Assembly: GCA_027364815.1 (NCBI GenBank)
Contig: DAHXOQ010000121.1
Span: forward strand, 2,867-8,201
Reading direction: 5' to 3'
DNA from: Acidobacteriaceae bacterium
Lineage (GTDB): Bacteria > Acidobacteriota > Terriglobia > Terriglobales > Acidobacteriaceae
DNA: 5,335 bases
Made by a program: the position numbers and the translations under genes. Positions within the stretch are counted from its first letter, which is position 1; every line of letters begins with the position of its first letter. Of the stretch, positions 1 through 5,335 are shown one piece after another. The notes under the pieces are model-generated. The model was given only the letters and a program-made list of their open reading frames with translations, searched no databases and was not told the DNA's origin.

Positions 1-353
1 ATCGGCCGGATGTGATGACGCGCCGCAATCGCCAAAAATTCATCAAGCCGCTTTTTGAACCCCTCAGGATCCTGCTGCCAAAGTTGATCCTGAAGAAATA
101 CGCGCATCGTATTCATGCCGATCGATTCGCCAAGCGCAAGCTCGCGATCATTGAGCGCTGGATTCCATGTCGCCGCCTGAAACATCTCCAGTTGATTGAT
201 CGCGTCCGATGGAAGATAATCCGCGCCAACAATCCACGGCTGCTTCGCATACCACGCATTTGCTTTTTCCGCCGGCCAGCGCTCCGCAGATTGTGCGTCA
301 GGCGAAGTCAGTGCAAATAATATTAAAAGTGTGAAGAGGATCTTCAGTTTCAT
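1..353 (-). CDS. Secreted GH5-like glycoside hydrolase, N-terminal part (cut by the window edge)
   Basis: Only the first 117 codons are present; the frame is open to the left edge. The start ATG (351-353) follows an AAGG (360-363) six bases upstream, with GGAG (355-358) closer still. Residues 1-23 form a signal peptide: Lys at 2 and 4, a hydrophobic core at 5-15, and likely cleavage near residues 20-23 (DAQSA). The mature start contains WYAKQPWIVGADYLPS (about 34-49), then INQLEMFQA, RELALGESIGMNTMRVF (about 70-86) and LWQQDPEGFKKRLDEFLAIA (91-110). I know this pattern from acidobacterial and Bacteroidetes proteins annotated as cellulase-family or 1,4-beta-xylanase-like (GH5-like TIM barrels). 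The remembered relatives usually have ANYIPS and FLHD where this one has ADYLPS and FLQD. The catalytic glutamates lie in the missing part, so substrate and activity cannot be judged. It probably acts outside the cytoplasm on a plant or microbial polysaccharide. It sits 15 nt downstream of the 195-residue secreted protein and is probably co-transcribed with it. Confidence 0.88.
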   Translation of the reverse strand, partial: MKLKILFTLLILFALTSPDAQSAERWPAEKANAWYAKQPWIVGADYLPSDAINQLEMFQAATWNPALNDRELALGESIGMNTMRVFLQDQLWQQDPEGFKKRLDEFLAIAARHHIRP

Positions 354-368
354 GCTCCGCCTTGCCAG
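354..368 (-). promoter_or_regulatory. Intergenic ribosome binding site of the glycosidase gene
   Basis: The 15 nt between the two minus-strand genes read CTGGCAAGGCGGAGC in the direction of transcription. They contain AAGG and GGAG separated by one C, an interrupted Shine-Dalgarno. AAGG is at normal spacing (6 nt) from the ATG. There is no room for a terminator or a promoter, so translation is probably coupled to the upstream gene. Confidence 0.6.
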
Positions 369-956
369 TTAAAACGGCTCTTTGTTTCCCCCGCCGCAGA
401 GTTCAACTGCGTGGTTGAGCGCCTTCGCCAGGCGGTCGGCCATCGATGAGTCCTTCATCGGGAATGAGTTGATGACGTTGTTCGGGCGTCGTACGATGAG
501 CGCGGTGAGCGCCGGGCTGGTGGCCGTGGTGATGACGTTGGGATTACCGGATGCTGCACTCTGCTCGGTAAAGAATTGTGTCTCCGGCTCTACGATCACG
601 TCGAGAACATCCCTGAGGAAGAAGCCCGAGTCCTGGTCTGAAACGATCTGACTATCGCGCACACCTTTCCCGTGGTATCCAACGTAGCAGGTGGTGGCAT
701 CAGCGCGAACATTGGTGATTAAGTAGGAGTTAGCGTTCTGCCAGGTCTGGCCGGTATTTGAGTTCTTTGCAGTGATGGTGTAGTCAACCGTGCCGAGGGC
801 GCTGAGTTTGTCGCTGATGAACTTCATTGTCACGTCCAGCGCCGGGCCGGAGGCGCTTCCAGCGGGCTTAGGCGGCGGAGTGACGCTGGTTTGCGCTATG
901 AGCGGATTGATGTTGAAGGCGAGAAGCAGAGCAGCGTAAAGTGTAGTGCGCTTCAT
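369..956 (-). CDS. Small secreted protein of unknown function (195 aa), acidobacterial VELCGGG-type family
   Basis: The start was placed at the ATG at 954-956 because a GGAG (964-967) lies seven bases upstream and because a signal peptide begins there: Lys-Arg at 2-3, hydrophobic core 6-20, likely cleavage after the Ala at 21. The same frame stays open further upstream to 1283, but that extension is Arg/Cys-rich, has no ribosome site and does not look like protein. After a Pro/Ser-rich linker (about 22-38) comes a compact domain with DVTMKFISDKLSALGTVDY (41-59), a DQDSGFFLRDVLDVIVEP segment (107-124), LIVRRPNNVINSF (153-165) and a C-terminus with AKALNHAVELCGGGNKEPF. Two cysteines (90, 187) could pair after export. 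I recall similar acidobacterial secreted hypothetical proteins with the same MKFI start of domain and HAVELCGGG end; no function is known to me. The stop is 15 nt before the glycosidase start, which suggests an operon. Confidence 0.87.
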   Translation of the reverse strand: MKRTTLYAALLLAFNINPLIAQTSVTPPPKPAGSASGPALDVTMKFISDKLSALGTVDYTITAKNSNTGQTWQNANSYLITNVRADATTCYVGYHGKGVRDSQIVSDQDSGFFLRDVLDVIVEPETQFFTEQSAASGNPNVITTATSPALTALIVRRPNNVINSFPMKDSSMADRLAKALNHAVELCGGGNKEPF

Positions 957-1008
957 AGCAATTCTCCGTGCAGAGATTCTTGCATAAACGAGGGTCAGTT
1001 GTACCAAA

Positions 1009-1037
1009 ATTTTATTCAGCAATTCCGCAGACTTGAA
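1009..1037 (-). promoter_or_regulatory. Candidate sigma70-type promoter for the two-gene minus-strand cluster
   Basis: Read on the minus strand, TTCAAG (1032-1037) is separated by 17 nt from TAAAAT (1009-1014). The -10 box differs from TATAAT at one position; the -35 box is poor (3 of 6). Transcription would start near 1002 and give a leader of about 45 nt before the ATG at 956. The placement fits, but the match is weak and AT-rich boxes arise by chance. Confidence 0.3.
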
Positions 1038-1192
1038 TCTGGTGAATGATGAATGCCTGGCTGAGGCAGCTGCCTGCGTTCTCGACAATTGATCCGCTGC
1101 GCCTTCGTCTGCGTGCCGGCAGTTTGTGCGCTCTTCAAAAGCGCGGCAACATCCGGCTACTCTCTCATGCCCAATCCAGACCCGCTTAATGT

Positions 1193-1601
1193 TTAAACCG
1201 GGTGTGACGCGCTTGAGTCGGAAGAGCCGGTAATGTTGGCCGTCTGTGGTGTGTAAACAACCCCGTTCGATGCAAGGAAGCATGTATTGTTCGCGGCGTT
1301 GGATATATATTGTTCCCCTTTATGCTCTGTGCAAATCGGACCTTCCAGGTGTGTAGGCTCTCCCTTCGGTTTTGCCATTGTTGATTGTCGCGCCTGGCGT
1401 GTAGCTGTGCGTTGCGGTCGTATTGTTACAGTTGAGCGCAGGACTATAGTTGTCGTTGAGATCGCTCTGTGGCCTGGGAATATAACTCGGCTGAGAACGC
1501 GGTCGAGGCTCTGTGTGTAGGCTCGGGATGACTCCGGGGTGGAGTTTAAGAAGACGGAGCTGGTGGACTTTTGTGCTCCGTGCGGTGGCAATAGGGCGCA
1601 A
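1193..1601 (-). pseudogene. Possible decayed coding remnant: two overlapping broken minus-strand frames
   Basis: Two minus-strand frames overlap here and neither has a credible start: both would begin with TTG and lack a ribosome site. One (1601 to 1320) reads Pro/Tyr/Asn-rich and carries a repeated (S/A)YTPG motif, as in HSYTPGATINNGKTEGRAYTPG-like spacing with the two copies 17 residues apart, before a TAA at 1320-1322. The other (1591 to 1193) becomes protein-like only in its last part, with KGEQYISNAANNTC followed by FLASNGVVYTPQTANITGSS, then TAA at 1193-1195. The plausible protein passes from one frame to the other around 1320-1360, as expected after a frameshift in a former gene. I do not recognise the family, and chance open frames in GC-rich DNA are a serious alternative. 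The stretch 1038-1192 just downstream holds nothing I can identify. Confidence 0.22.
1349..1524. repeat. Pair of exact 12-bp direct repeats (GTGTGTAGGCTC), 164 bp apart
   Basis: GTGTGTAGGCTC occurs at 1349-1360 and again at 1513-1524. A degenerate relative (GGCGTGTAGCTGTG) lies near 1397-1410. The copies are offset by 164 bp, which is not a multiple of three, so they are not simply a repeated peptide in one frame. They lie inside the possible decayed coding remnant. Confidence 0.5.
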
Positions 1602-1928
1602 ACTTCCGAGGCAGAATGCTGAAATAACGATATAAGCTTTTAATTTTGATTATTCAGCGCCATGCATGACTGGCATTCGCCAGTGGGTTCATTCGCTCGG
1701 AGAATACTAAGCCAGGTGAGGTGGAAAAGGTATATCTCAGCCCCGGGTGAGCGCTTTTTGATGCTGATATTTCCCTCAAAATCAGAACTTTTGAGAATGT
1801 GAATAATGAGTCATTTCTAAGACCAAACCAGACTGTTCCTTTGGAGTGGCCACGATGAGACGGAGAGGGAGAATGAGCATATGGCCGACACTTGAGCAGG
1901 TCAGCTATGCTGGGTAGCTTTCTGTCCT

Positions 1929-1954
1929 GCCATTTGAAATGGCAATTTAAATTG
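1929..1954. repeat. Two abutting perfect palindromes
   Basis: GCCATTT-g-AAATGGC (1929-1943, 7-bp arms around one base) shares its last C with CAATTTAAATTG (1943-1954, a perfect 12-bp palindrome). Dyad symmetry of this size near promoter-like boxes is typical of operators for dimeric regulators, but there is no regulator gene in the window to pair it with. Confidence 0.45.
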
Positions 1955-1962
1955 AATATTTT
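1934..1962 (+). promoter_or_regulatory. Candidate sigma70-type promoter in the AT-rich region
   Basis: TTGAAA (1934-1939, 5 of 6 to the -35 consensus), a 17-nt spacer, and TATTTT (1957-1962, 4 of 6 to the -10 consensus). It overlaps the paired palindromes at 1929-1954. Transcription would begin near 1969. It could serve the NHL-repeat gene with a leader of about 390 nt, or a short untranslated RNA ending at the hairpin at 2103-2122. AT-rich sequence yields such matches by chance. Confidence 0.33.
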
Positions 1963-2102
1963 TACTTGCGTAGAATGAAGGAAACCGAATACTATCAGTG
2001 TGTTTGTTGGAGTCTCCAATTGGCGTAATGTTTTTTTTAGGAGATTTCTACTTTTTGGCTTCTAGGAAATATTGACCTCAGTACTCTGAAGCCGGTCGAA
2101 TC

Positions 2103-2138
2103 GGAACTGGTAAGCCAGTTTCTATTCTTCTTGTTTTT
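2103..2138 (+). terminator. Terminator-like hairpin followed by a U-rich tract
   Basis: GGAACTGG (2103-2110) pairs with CCAGTTTC (2115-2122) over eight base pairs including one G-U, closing a TAAG loop. The following bases, 2123-2138, are rich in T with a run of five T at 2134-2138. The T-tract is interrupted by C and G and does not follow the stem directly, so it is a weak intrinsic terminator at best. No plus-strand gene lies upstream, so it would only terminate or attenuate a transcript from the AT-rich region. Confidence 0.3.
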
Positions 2139-2301
2139 GCTCGTTTGATGCAGTCAAGCTGTGAAAGCGGCAAACGCTTCGCAGACTCAGGATTGCATCA
2201 GGCATAGGCGATGGCGGCTATGTACCACGCTGTCTACACTAGACTCCTGTATGCGGTTACGCAGCCAGGACACAACACACTATCTGCGTGCGGATTCTCA
2301 A

Positions 2302-2337
2302 GTTGCGAGGCGAAGGTCGAAAGACCTGAGTTACAAC
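2302..2337 (+). promoter_or_regulatory. GAAA-tetraloop hairpin in the NHL gene leader
   Basis: AGGTC (2314-2318) and GACCT (2323-2327) form a perfect 5-bp stem closed by the GNRA-type loop GAAA (2319-2322). GTTG (2302-2305) and CAAC (2334-2337) could close an outer helix around an asymmetric internal loop. The element ends 14 nt before the ribosome site. A GNRA loop plus an internal loop is the layout of several structured leaders, yet I could not match it to a known riboswitch class. The conserved GGGCAAACC and GGACGCAAAGCC blocks of the cyclic di-GMP-I class are absent. Confidence 0.3.
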
Positions 2338-2351
2338 CAGGGTCGGCCGTC

Positions 2352-2357
2352 AGGAGG
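2352..2357 (+). promoter_or_regulatory. AGGAGG ribosome binding site with two possible start codons
   Basis: A full AGGAGG lies 2 nt before the ATG at 2360 and 11 nt before a second in-frame ATG at 2369. Normal spacing is about 5-9 nt, so neither fits well. The first is too close and the second a little far. The second start would give a signal peptide shorter by three residues (Met-Lys-Asp lost) and may be the true one. Confidence 0.7.
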
Positions 2358-2359
2358 CT

Positions 2360-5335
2360 ATGAAAGACATGTTGCATAGAATCTTTGCTCACATCTCATC
2401 CGAGACGCCCAGGAGCGCCTCACCGCTGCGCGTTCACTCTTTACTGCTGCTCACGCTGGCAGTTGTCTTTGGCATGGCATCAATCGCGCAGACCGACAAA
2501 TCATCGCCCAGCGGAAAGGTTGTTGCTCATTCCACTGCGCCCAATCAAGCTGTTCTCATACACACGGCATCTGGCGGCACACAGGCACAGCCTCCCAAAG
2601 CGCACCCGCTTTTTCCCGGCACGGTAAACTTTATGAACTACCAGCAGGCTCTGCCCTTCACTGCGACAAACGCATGCGCAGCCGCTGTTGATAGCCAGGG
2701 CAACATCTATACCGGAAACTTTGGAACTGGTGATGTCATTGAAGAGTCGCCACAAGCAGGCGGCGGTTACACCTCGACAACTCTCTTCACCCTTCCTGCT
2801 GAAGGCCCATGCGGCATTGCCATAGCCAGCAACGGCACAATTTTCGTGGCCAATGATTTTACCGGCAAAGTTTACCAGGCCGTGCCGTCTGGCGGCACTT
2901 ACACCGTCACCTCCATCGGAACAGGATTTTCTGATCCCTTTGGCGTAGCCATCGATGCCAGCGGCGATGTGTACGTGGCCGATTACGGTGCCCATGCAAT
3001 TTTTGAATTGGTGCCGGTTAATGGCGGGGGCTATACCACGAACAATATCATCACCTCACCCTCTCCGGTTGGTGTTGCTGTTGATGCCAACATGAATCTT
3101 TATATTGCTGACCAGAGCACTCCAAACCTGATCATCGAAACCTACCAGGGAACATTTGGCAGCTATGTGGCCAGCAATTCCGCAGTAATGACCACACCTG
3201 GTGGCGTAGCGGTTGCCTCCAACGGCGCTATCTATGCTACGGATCAGACTGGTTATGCCTACCAGATCTTTTTGGGTTTTGACGGTCCCGGCTCCTGGAT
3301 TCGTTACACCATCGCCAGCCCGCTCTCTGAGCCATACCAGATCGCCGTTGATTCAATGAATAACGTCTACATTGCCGACTATGGTGCCTCTACCGTTTAC
3401 AAGCTCAGCAACAACTTCGGTGAGGTCAGCGTTGGCGCCGCAAACAATAGCAACAACACCGTGCAGGCAAACTTCTTTGTGGAGTCAGGTACTGCCATTG
3501 GTGGCACCTCGGTGCTCACACAGGGCGGCATGGGAATGGAATTTGCTGATACAGGCACTGGCACATGCGTTGCTACCGGCTCTTCCGCCGGCGGCGAGTG
3601 TTCCGTCATCCTCAAATTCATGCCCTCTGGACCTGGAATGCAGAGTGGCTCCGTGACTCTGACTGATCCCGCTGGCAATGCACTCTCTGCTCCGGCATAC
3701 CTCCAGGGCATGGGTGTAGCTCCACTGGTTAACTTCCCTCCAGGTACTCTGGGTCAAGTTAACTCCTTCGGCAACAGTTCATTATTCAGCGTGGCAACGG
3801 ATGCCTCCGGCAACGTTTACAGTGCGGATATCAACACCGGAAGCATCTGGAAGTACACTCCCAGCGGCACCTGGTCGCAGATTGCAACTGGAATCGTTGC
3901 TCCCCGCGGCATTGTTGTTGATGGTGGCGGTGATATTTATGTCGCTGGCGGTGATGGCGTTTACGAAGTCGTTCCTGGTCTCACCGGCTATACCTCCTCA
4001 AATATCATCAACACAGCTTGGGTCTATGGCAGCCTCACTGACCTGGTAGGCATTGCTTTGGATGCTAACGGCAACCTCTACTTCACCAGCTATGACGGCA
4101 AGACTGTATTCCAGGCTTTGCAGTTTGGGGGCCTTTATTTTGCGTACCCAATCGCTACCGGTTTGGCAGGTCCTACGGGTGTCGTTGTTGATTCCTATGG
4201 CAATGTCTTTGTCGATGACTTCCTTGCTGGAAAAGTCTACAAGGAAACTCCTTATGCGGGGGGCTTTACGCAGAGCACAGTGGCTACAGGCATGAACACG
4301 CCTGAGAGTATCACTATCGATGCCAACAACAACCTCTACGTCTACGATACGGGTACAGCTTCCGGTTCATCCTATGGCACCTCAGTGATCTACAAGGAAG
4401 CATACGCATCTACCGGTTACACGCAGAGCGTCTACTACTCCTCCAACTTCACTCAGGGTGGTCCTGAAATCTGGTGGGGAACAATGGATGCTTCTGGAAA
4501 TGCGTATCTCGTCTCAGATAGCACTGTCATGTACAAGCTTGACGCCGTGGATGCTCCGATTGTGGACTTCATGCCGTCGTATGTCGGCTATGTGAGTGTA
4601 GACAGCCCGATGAACGTCGCATTTGCCAACGTGGGCAATGCGCCGCTCGACATTCTGGTGCCCACATCAGGCAGCAACCCCAGCATCTCGCCCAACTTCA
4701 TGCTGAACAGCCCGGCCTCAGCTTGCCCGGTGGTGACTTCTACCGCAGCCACCGTAGCCAGCGACTCAGCCTGCATGTTGAGCATCAGCTTTGAACCCAC
4801 AGTCCTGGGTGCAATCGGCGGAGCGCTGACTGTTACCGACAACAACCTGAATTCAACCAGCCAGACACAGACCCTATTCCTGAATGGATCTGGCATTGCT
4901 GATTTCAGCGTCGGCTTCACGGTAAGCGGTGGCACAGTGCCTCCAGTCGTCAAGGCCGGTGGTTCGCTGACCGTGAGCCTCACGGTTTCACCTCTTGCTC
5001 CAGCGACGGCCACGTCATCAGCGGTGACGCTCTCGGCCACCGGTGGTCCAGTGGGCACCAGCTACACCTTCAACCCCACTGTGGTTCCTGCTGGTTCGGG
5101 CGCCACAACGGTAGTACTGACCATCAACATCCCGATTGACTACGTGGCGAAGAACGACGCGCCCGCAGTACCGGGACAAAATGGCGGAACGAATATCCCT
5201 GTTGCTCCTCTCGCCCTCGCACTGCTGCTCCTGCCAATGGCAGGCAAGCTGCGCAACTCCGGCAAGCGGATGAGCCGCATGGTTGCAATGCTGTTGTTGG
5301 CGATTGCCGGAATCACGGCAACAGCCACGTTGATC
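2360..5335 (+). CDS. Exported NHL-repeat / Ig-like surface protein, C-terminus cut by the window edge
   Basis: The frame is open from ATG 2360 (or 2369) to the right edge: 992 codons, no stop. Residues 1-43 are a long signal peptide (Arg/His-rich n-region, core 27-39 with SLLLLTLAVVFGM, cleavage near SIAQ at 41-44), followed by a Ser/Pro/Gly linker to about 90. Six NHL-like blades have their GVAVDxxGNVYVAD-type motifs starting near 108, 152, 195, 238, 282 and 328. A choice-of-anchor-D/ASH-like domain follows (about 351-452; Cys403, Cys414, FMP at 420, closing GMG). Six more blades start near 478, 518, 565, 608, 651 and 708, the last degenerate. A second ASH-like domain (about 732-845) has NVGNAPLDI (757-765), Cys789/Cys805, FEP (811) and GSG. 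An Ig-like domain spans about 849-940. The tail has a hydrophobic segment (948-961), a basic stretch with Lys963, Arg965, Lys969, Arg970 and Arg973, and a second hydrophobic segment (974-992). NHL propellers usually bind ligands or proteins; an adhesive or scaffold role at the cell surface is inference. Confidence 0.93.
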   Translation, partial: MKDMLHRIFAHISSETPRSASPLRVHSLLLLTLAVVFGMASIAQTDKSSPSGKVVAHSTAPNQAVLIHTASGGTQAQPPKAHPLFPGTVNFMNYQQALPFTATNACAAAVDSQGNIYTGNFGTGDVIEESPQAGGGYTSTTLFTLPAEGPCGIAIASNGTIFVANDFTGKVYQAVPSGGTYTVTSIGTGFSDPFGVAIDASGDVYVADYGAHAIFELVPVNGGGYTTNNIITSPSPVGVAVDANMNLYIADQSTPNLIIETYQGTFGSYVASNSAVMTTPGGVAVASNGAIYATDQTGYAYQIFLGFDGPGSWIRYTIASPLSEPYQIAVDSMNNVYIADYGASTVYKLSNNFGEVSVGAANNSNNTVQANFFVESGTAIGGTSVLTQGGMGMEFADTGTGTCVATGSSAGGECSVILKFMPSGPGMQSGSVTLTDPAGNALSAPAYLQGMGVAPLVNFPPGTLGQVNSFGNSSLFSVATDASGNVYSADINTGSIWKYTPSGTWSQIATGIVAPRGIVVDGGGDIYVAGGDGVYEVVPGLTGYTSSNIINTAWVYGSLTDLVGIALDANGNLYFTSYDGKTVFQALQFGGLYFAYPIATGLAGPTGVVVDSYGNVFVDDFLAGKVYKETPYAGGFTQSTVATGMNTPESITIDANNNLYVYDTGTASGSSYGTSVIYKEAYASTGYTQSVYYSSNFTQGGPEIWWGTMDASGNAYLVSDSTVMYKLDAVDAPIVDFMPSYVGYVSVDSPMNVAFANVGNAPLDILVPTSGSNPSISPNFMLNSPASACPVVTSTAATVASDSACMLSISFEPTVLGAIGGALTVTDNNLNSTSQTQTLFLNGSGIADFSVGFTVSGGTVPPVVKAGGSLTVSLTVSPLAPATATSSAVTLSATGGPVGTSYTFNPTVVPAGSGATTVVLTINIPIDYVAKNDAPAVPGQNGGTNIPVAPLALALLLLPMAGKLRNSGKRMSRMVAMLLLAIAGITATATLI

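Larger units (their letters stand above)
1621..2145. other. AT-rich, palindrome-rich intergenic region without a gene
   Basis: Hand counts of G+C per 60-base line give 22 (1621-1680), 19 (1921-1980), 22 (1981-2040) and 25 (2041-2100), that is 32-42 %, against 36 in a line of the NHL gene (2941-3000). A 121-codon minus-strand frame (2019 to 1654) starts at TTG without a ribosome site and I do not accept it as a gene. Short inverted repeats are frequent: ACTGGC/GCCAGT (1669-1684), GCCATTT-g-AAATGGC (1929-1943), CAATTTAAATTG (1943-1954), TTGGAG-t-CTCCAA (2007-2019), then a run of eight T (2031-2038). No transposase, terminal inverted repeats, tRNA or CRISPR repeats are visible. It may be foreign or eroded DNA, or simply an AT-rich promoter region. 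Confidence 0.6.
2146..2359 (+). other. Probable 5' leader of the NHL-repeat gene
   Basis: No accepted coding region lies here. Short plus-strand open frames (2161-2379 and 2385-2627) are low-complexity Arg/Cys/Ser translations, and the second is out of frame inside the NHL gene. I found no convincing -35/-10 pair close to the gene: TTACGC at 2257-2262 with TATCTG at 2281-2286 is too poor to call. The 3' end contains a GAAA-capped hairpin and the AGGAGG ribosome site. Confidence 0.4.

Noticed and set aside
12..320. Plus-strand open frame of 102 codons
   Set aside because: It lies antisense to the glycosidase, whose translation has a signal peptide and recognisable motifs; the plus-strand product is a meaningless Arg/Leu-rich sequence.
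382..651. Plus-strand open frame of 89 codons
   Set aside because: Antisense shadow of the 195-residue secreted protein; no ribosome site and no recognisable sequence.
957..1283. Upstream extension of the 195-residue protein to a start at 1283
   Set aside because: The extension is Arg/Cys-rich and lacks a ribosome site, while the ATG at 956 has GGAG at good spacing and begins a signal peptide.
1732..1770. Hairpin ATATC...GATAT with a CCCGGG centre and a TTTTT run, considered as a terminator
   Set aside because: The T-run lies inside the potential loop rather than after the stem, and the stem needs a bulge and mismatches.
1654..2019. Minus-strand open frame of 121 codons in the AT-rich region
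   Set aside because: It would start at TTG with no ribosome site, its composition is not protein-like, and it crosses several palindromes.
2281..2359. Cyclic di-GMP-I (GEMM) riboswitch
   Set aside because: Only the GAAA-capped hairpin layout is similar; the conserved GGGCAAACC and GGACGCAAAGCC blocks and the second arm are missing.
957..2359. tRNA, CRISPR array, transposase or insertion-sequence ends in the 1.4-kb gap
   Set aside because: No cloverleaf, regularly spaced repeats, transposase-like translation or paired terminal inverted repeats could be found by reading either strand.
2501..2995. Minus-strand open frame of 164 codons, and others at 3397-3757, 4588-5058 and 5140-5328
   Set aside because: All are antisense to the continuous 992-codon NHL-repeat frame, which explains the sequence fully with periodic motifs.
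3801..4295. Plus-strand open frames at 3372-3656, 3801-4049 and 4053-4295
   Set aside because: They are out-of-frame reads through the NHL-repeat gene; the repeat periodicity exists only in the main frame.

Overview
The window looks like chromosomal DNA from an acidobacterium (Acidobacteriota, Terriglobales-like). This is inferred from remembered family resemblance, not a search. Three protein signatures support it: a secreted GH5-like glycosidase with a WYAKQPWIVGADYLPS-type N-terminus, a small secreted protein ending in VELCGGGNKEPF, and a large exported NHL-repeat/Ig-like protein with a hydrophobic-basic-hydrophobic C-terminal tail. Coding DNA is GC-rich (one 60-base line counted by hand, 2941-3000, is 36/60 G+C).

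Layout. Positions 956 down to 1 (minus strand) hold a two-gene cluster: an intact 195-residue secreted protein of unknown function, then after 15 nt the first 117 codons of the glycosidase, which runs off the left edge. A weak promoter candidate lies at 1009-1037. Positions 957-2359 (about 1.4 kb) contain no gene I can defend. Within it, 1038-1192 shows nothing; 1193-1601 has two overlapping, protein-like but broken minus-strand frames; about 1621-2145 is AT-rich and full of short palindromes, with a promoter-like pair and a terminator-like hairpin that could delimit a small RNA; and 2146-2359 is the probable leader of the next gene, including a GAAA-capped hairpin and a strong AGGAGG.

Positions 2360-5335 (plus strand) are one uninterrupted reading frame of 992 codons with no stop before the right edge. 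It encodes an exported protein: signal peptide, six NHL-like blades, a choice-of-anchor-D/ASH-like domain, six more NHL-like blades, a second such domain, a further Ig-like domain and a membrane-directed tail. The C-terminus is missing.

All three proteins carry export signals, so the window reads as a cell-envelope/secretome neighbourhood. The minus-strand pair is probably co-transcribed. The NHL gene is divergent from it and far away, and nothing in the sequence ties it functionally to the pair. I do not see a clear new multi-gene system. The best leads are the duplicated propeller-Ig architecture with its C-terminal tail, the unknown secreted protein tightly linked to a glycosidase, and the structured AT-rich intergenic stretch.
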